Part shown: piece after piece, positions 30,974-31,056 of the stretch
How the letters are laid out: every line of letters begins with the position of its first letter
Position numbering within the stretch: the first letter of the stretch is position 1
NCBI GenBank assembly: GCA_943359555.1
Contig: CALRHW010000002.1
Coordinates: forward strand, 1-31,056
DNA length: 31,056 bases
Direction: 5' to 3'
From: Parcubacteria group bacterium
GTDB taxonomy: Bacteria > Patescibacteriota > Minisyncoccia > Phycocordibacterales > CALRHW01
Notes under the pieces: generated by a model
What the model saw: only the letters and a program-made list of their open reading frames with translations
The model's database searches: none
What the model was told of the DNA's origin: nothing
Position numbers and translations under genes: made by a program

Positions 30974-31056
30974 GTATAGCTGTTTAGGTTTTCTAGGTTT
31001 TTTCTTTCAAAAAGTGTCAATATTTGCTAGCATTGATGAGTAGTCATTGGGCCTAT

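Noticed and set aside
1..31056. UGA recoded to an amino acid, as in some CPR lineages
   Set aside because: TGA ends rpiB, the transglycosylase gene and the 8902 gene at the expected protein lengths.
1..31056. CRISPR array, transposase or integrase gene
   Set aside because: No regularly spaced short repeats and no recombinase-like protein were seen; the inverted repeats lack an associated enzyme in the window.

Overview
The window looks like a compact, low-GC genome of the Candidate Phyla Radiation (Patescibacteria, Parcubacteria-like). This is an inference from gene content and style, not from a marker tree. Genes are short-spaced and mostly on the + strand. Carbon metabolism is reduced to lower glycolysis plus a non-oxidative pentose phosphate set with a split transketolase. 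RF1 is about 40 residues shorter than in E. coli and EF-Ts is the short form. Several membrane or secreted proteins are of uncertain role. Most core genes lack a Shine-Dalgarno sequence, and several have a -10 box 6-8 nt before the ATG, which suggests leaderless mRNAs. TGA is used as a stop (rpiB, the transglycosylase gene, the 8902 gene), so the code is the ordinary one.

Layout. 1-187: no gene, one hairpin. 188-3946: class I ribonucleotide reductase nrdA-nrdB; NrdB has Phe at the radical-tyrosine position and Glu as first metal ligand, the signature of subclass Ic. 3956-4981: gap. 5051-5479 (-): orphan hypothetical gene. 5647-8702: rpiB, rpe-like gene and the two halves of a transketolase, tightly packed or overlapping. 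8902-9336: orphan hypothetical gene. 9412-10413 (-) and 10461-11330 (+): divergent PfkB-family sugar kinase and class II aldolase. 11369-13060: FAD-linked oxidase. 13145-19301: information-processing and envelope stretch (bL25, a coiled-coil lytic transglycosylase, a sugar-nucleotidyltransferase, bL31, RF1, uS2, EF-Ts, a one-TM protein, tRNA-Thr). 19317-21796: a membrane glycosyltransferase and a PEGA-like membrane protein. 21922-23985: gyrB, then tRNA-Tyr.

24280-29028 is the most unusual part. Two nearly identical 372-373 bp inverted repeats, themselves rich in hairpins, bracket a five-gene, all-plus-strand set: Xre-type regulator, complete Mrr-type restriction endonuclease, coiled-coil protein with an HPD J-domain motif, and two TPR proteins. 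It has the look of a transferred defence cassette inserted between tRNA-Tyr and alr. The outer end of the right repeat carries a TATAAT box and abuts the alr start codon, so the repeat probably supplies the alr promoter. The window ends with alr, rpmG (bL33), two strong hairpins and an orphan hypothetical gene on the minus strand.

A second unusual item is a 66-nt core, present after rpmE and after gyrB with one base difference. In each copy the core sits inside a different long self-complementary stem (14 bp and 25 bp), so the core is conserved while the arms are unrelated yet still pair.
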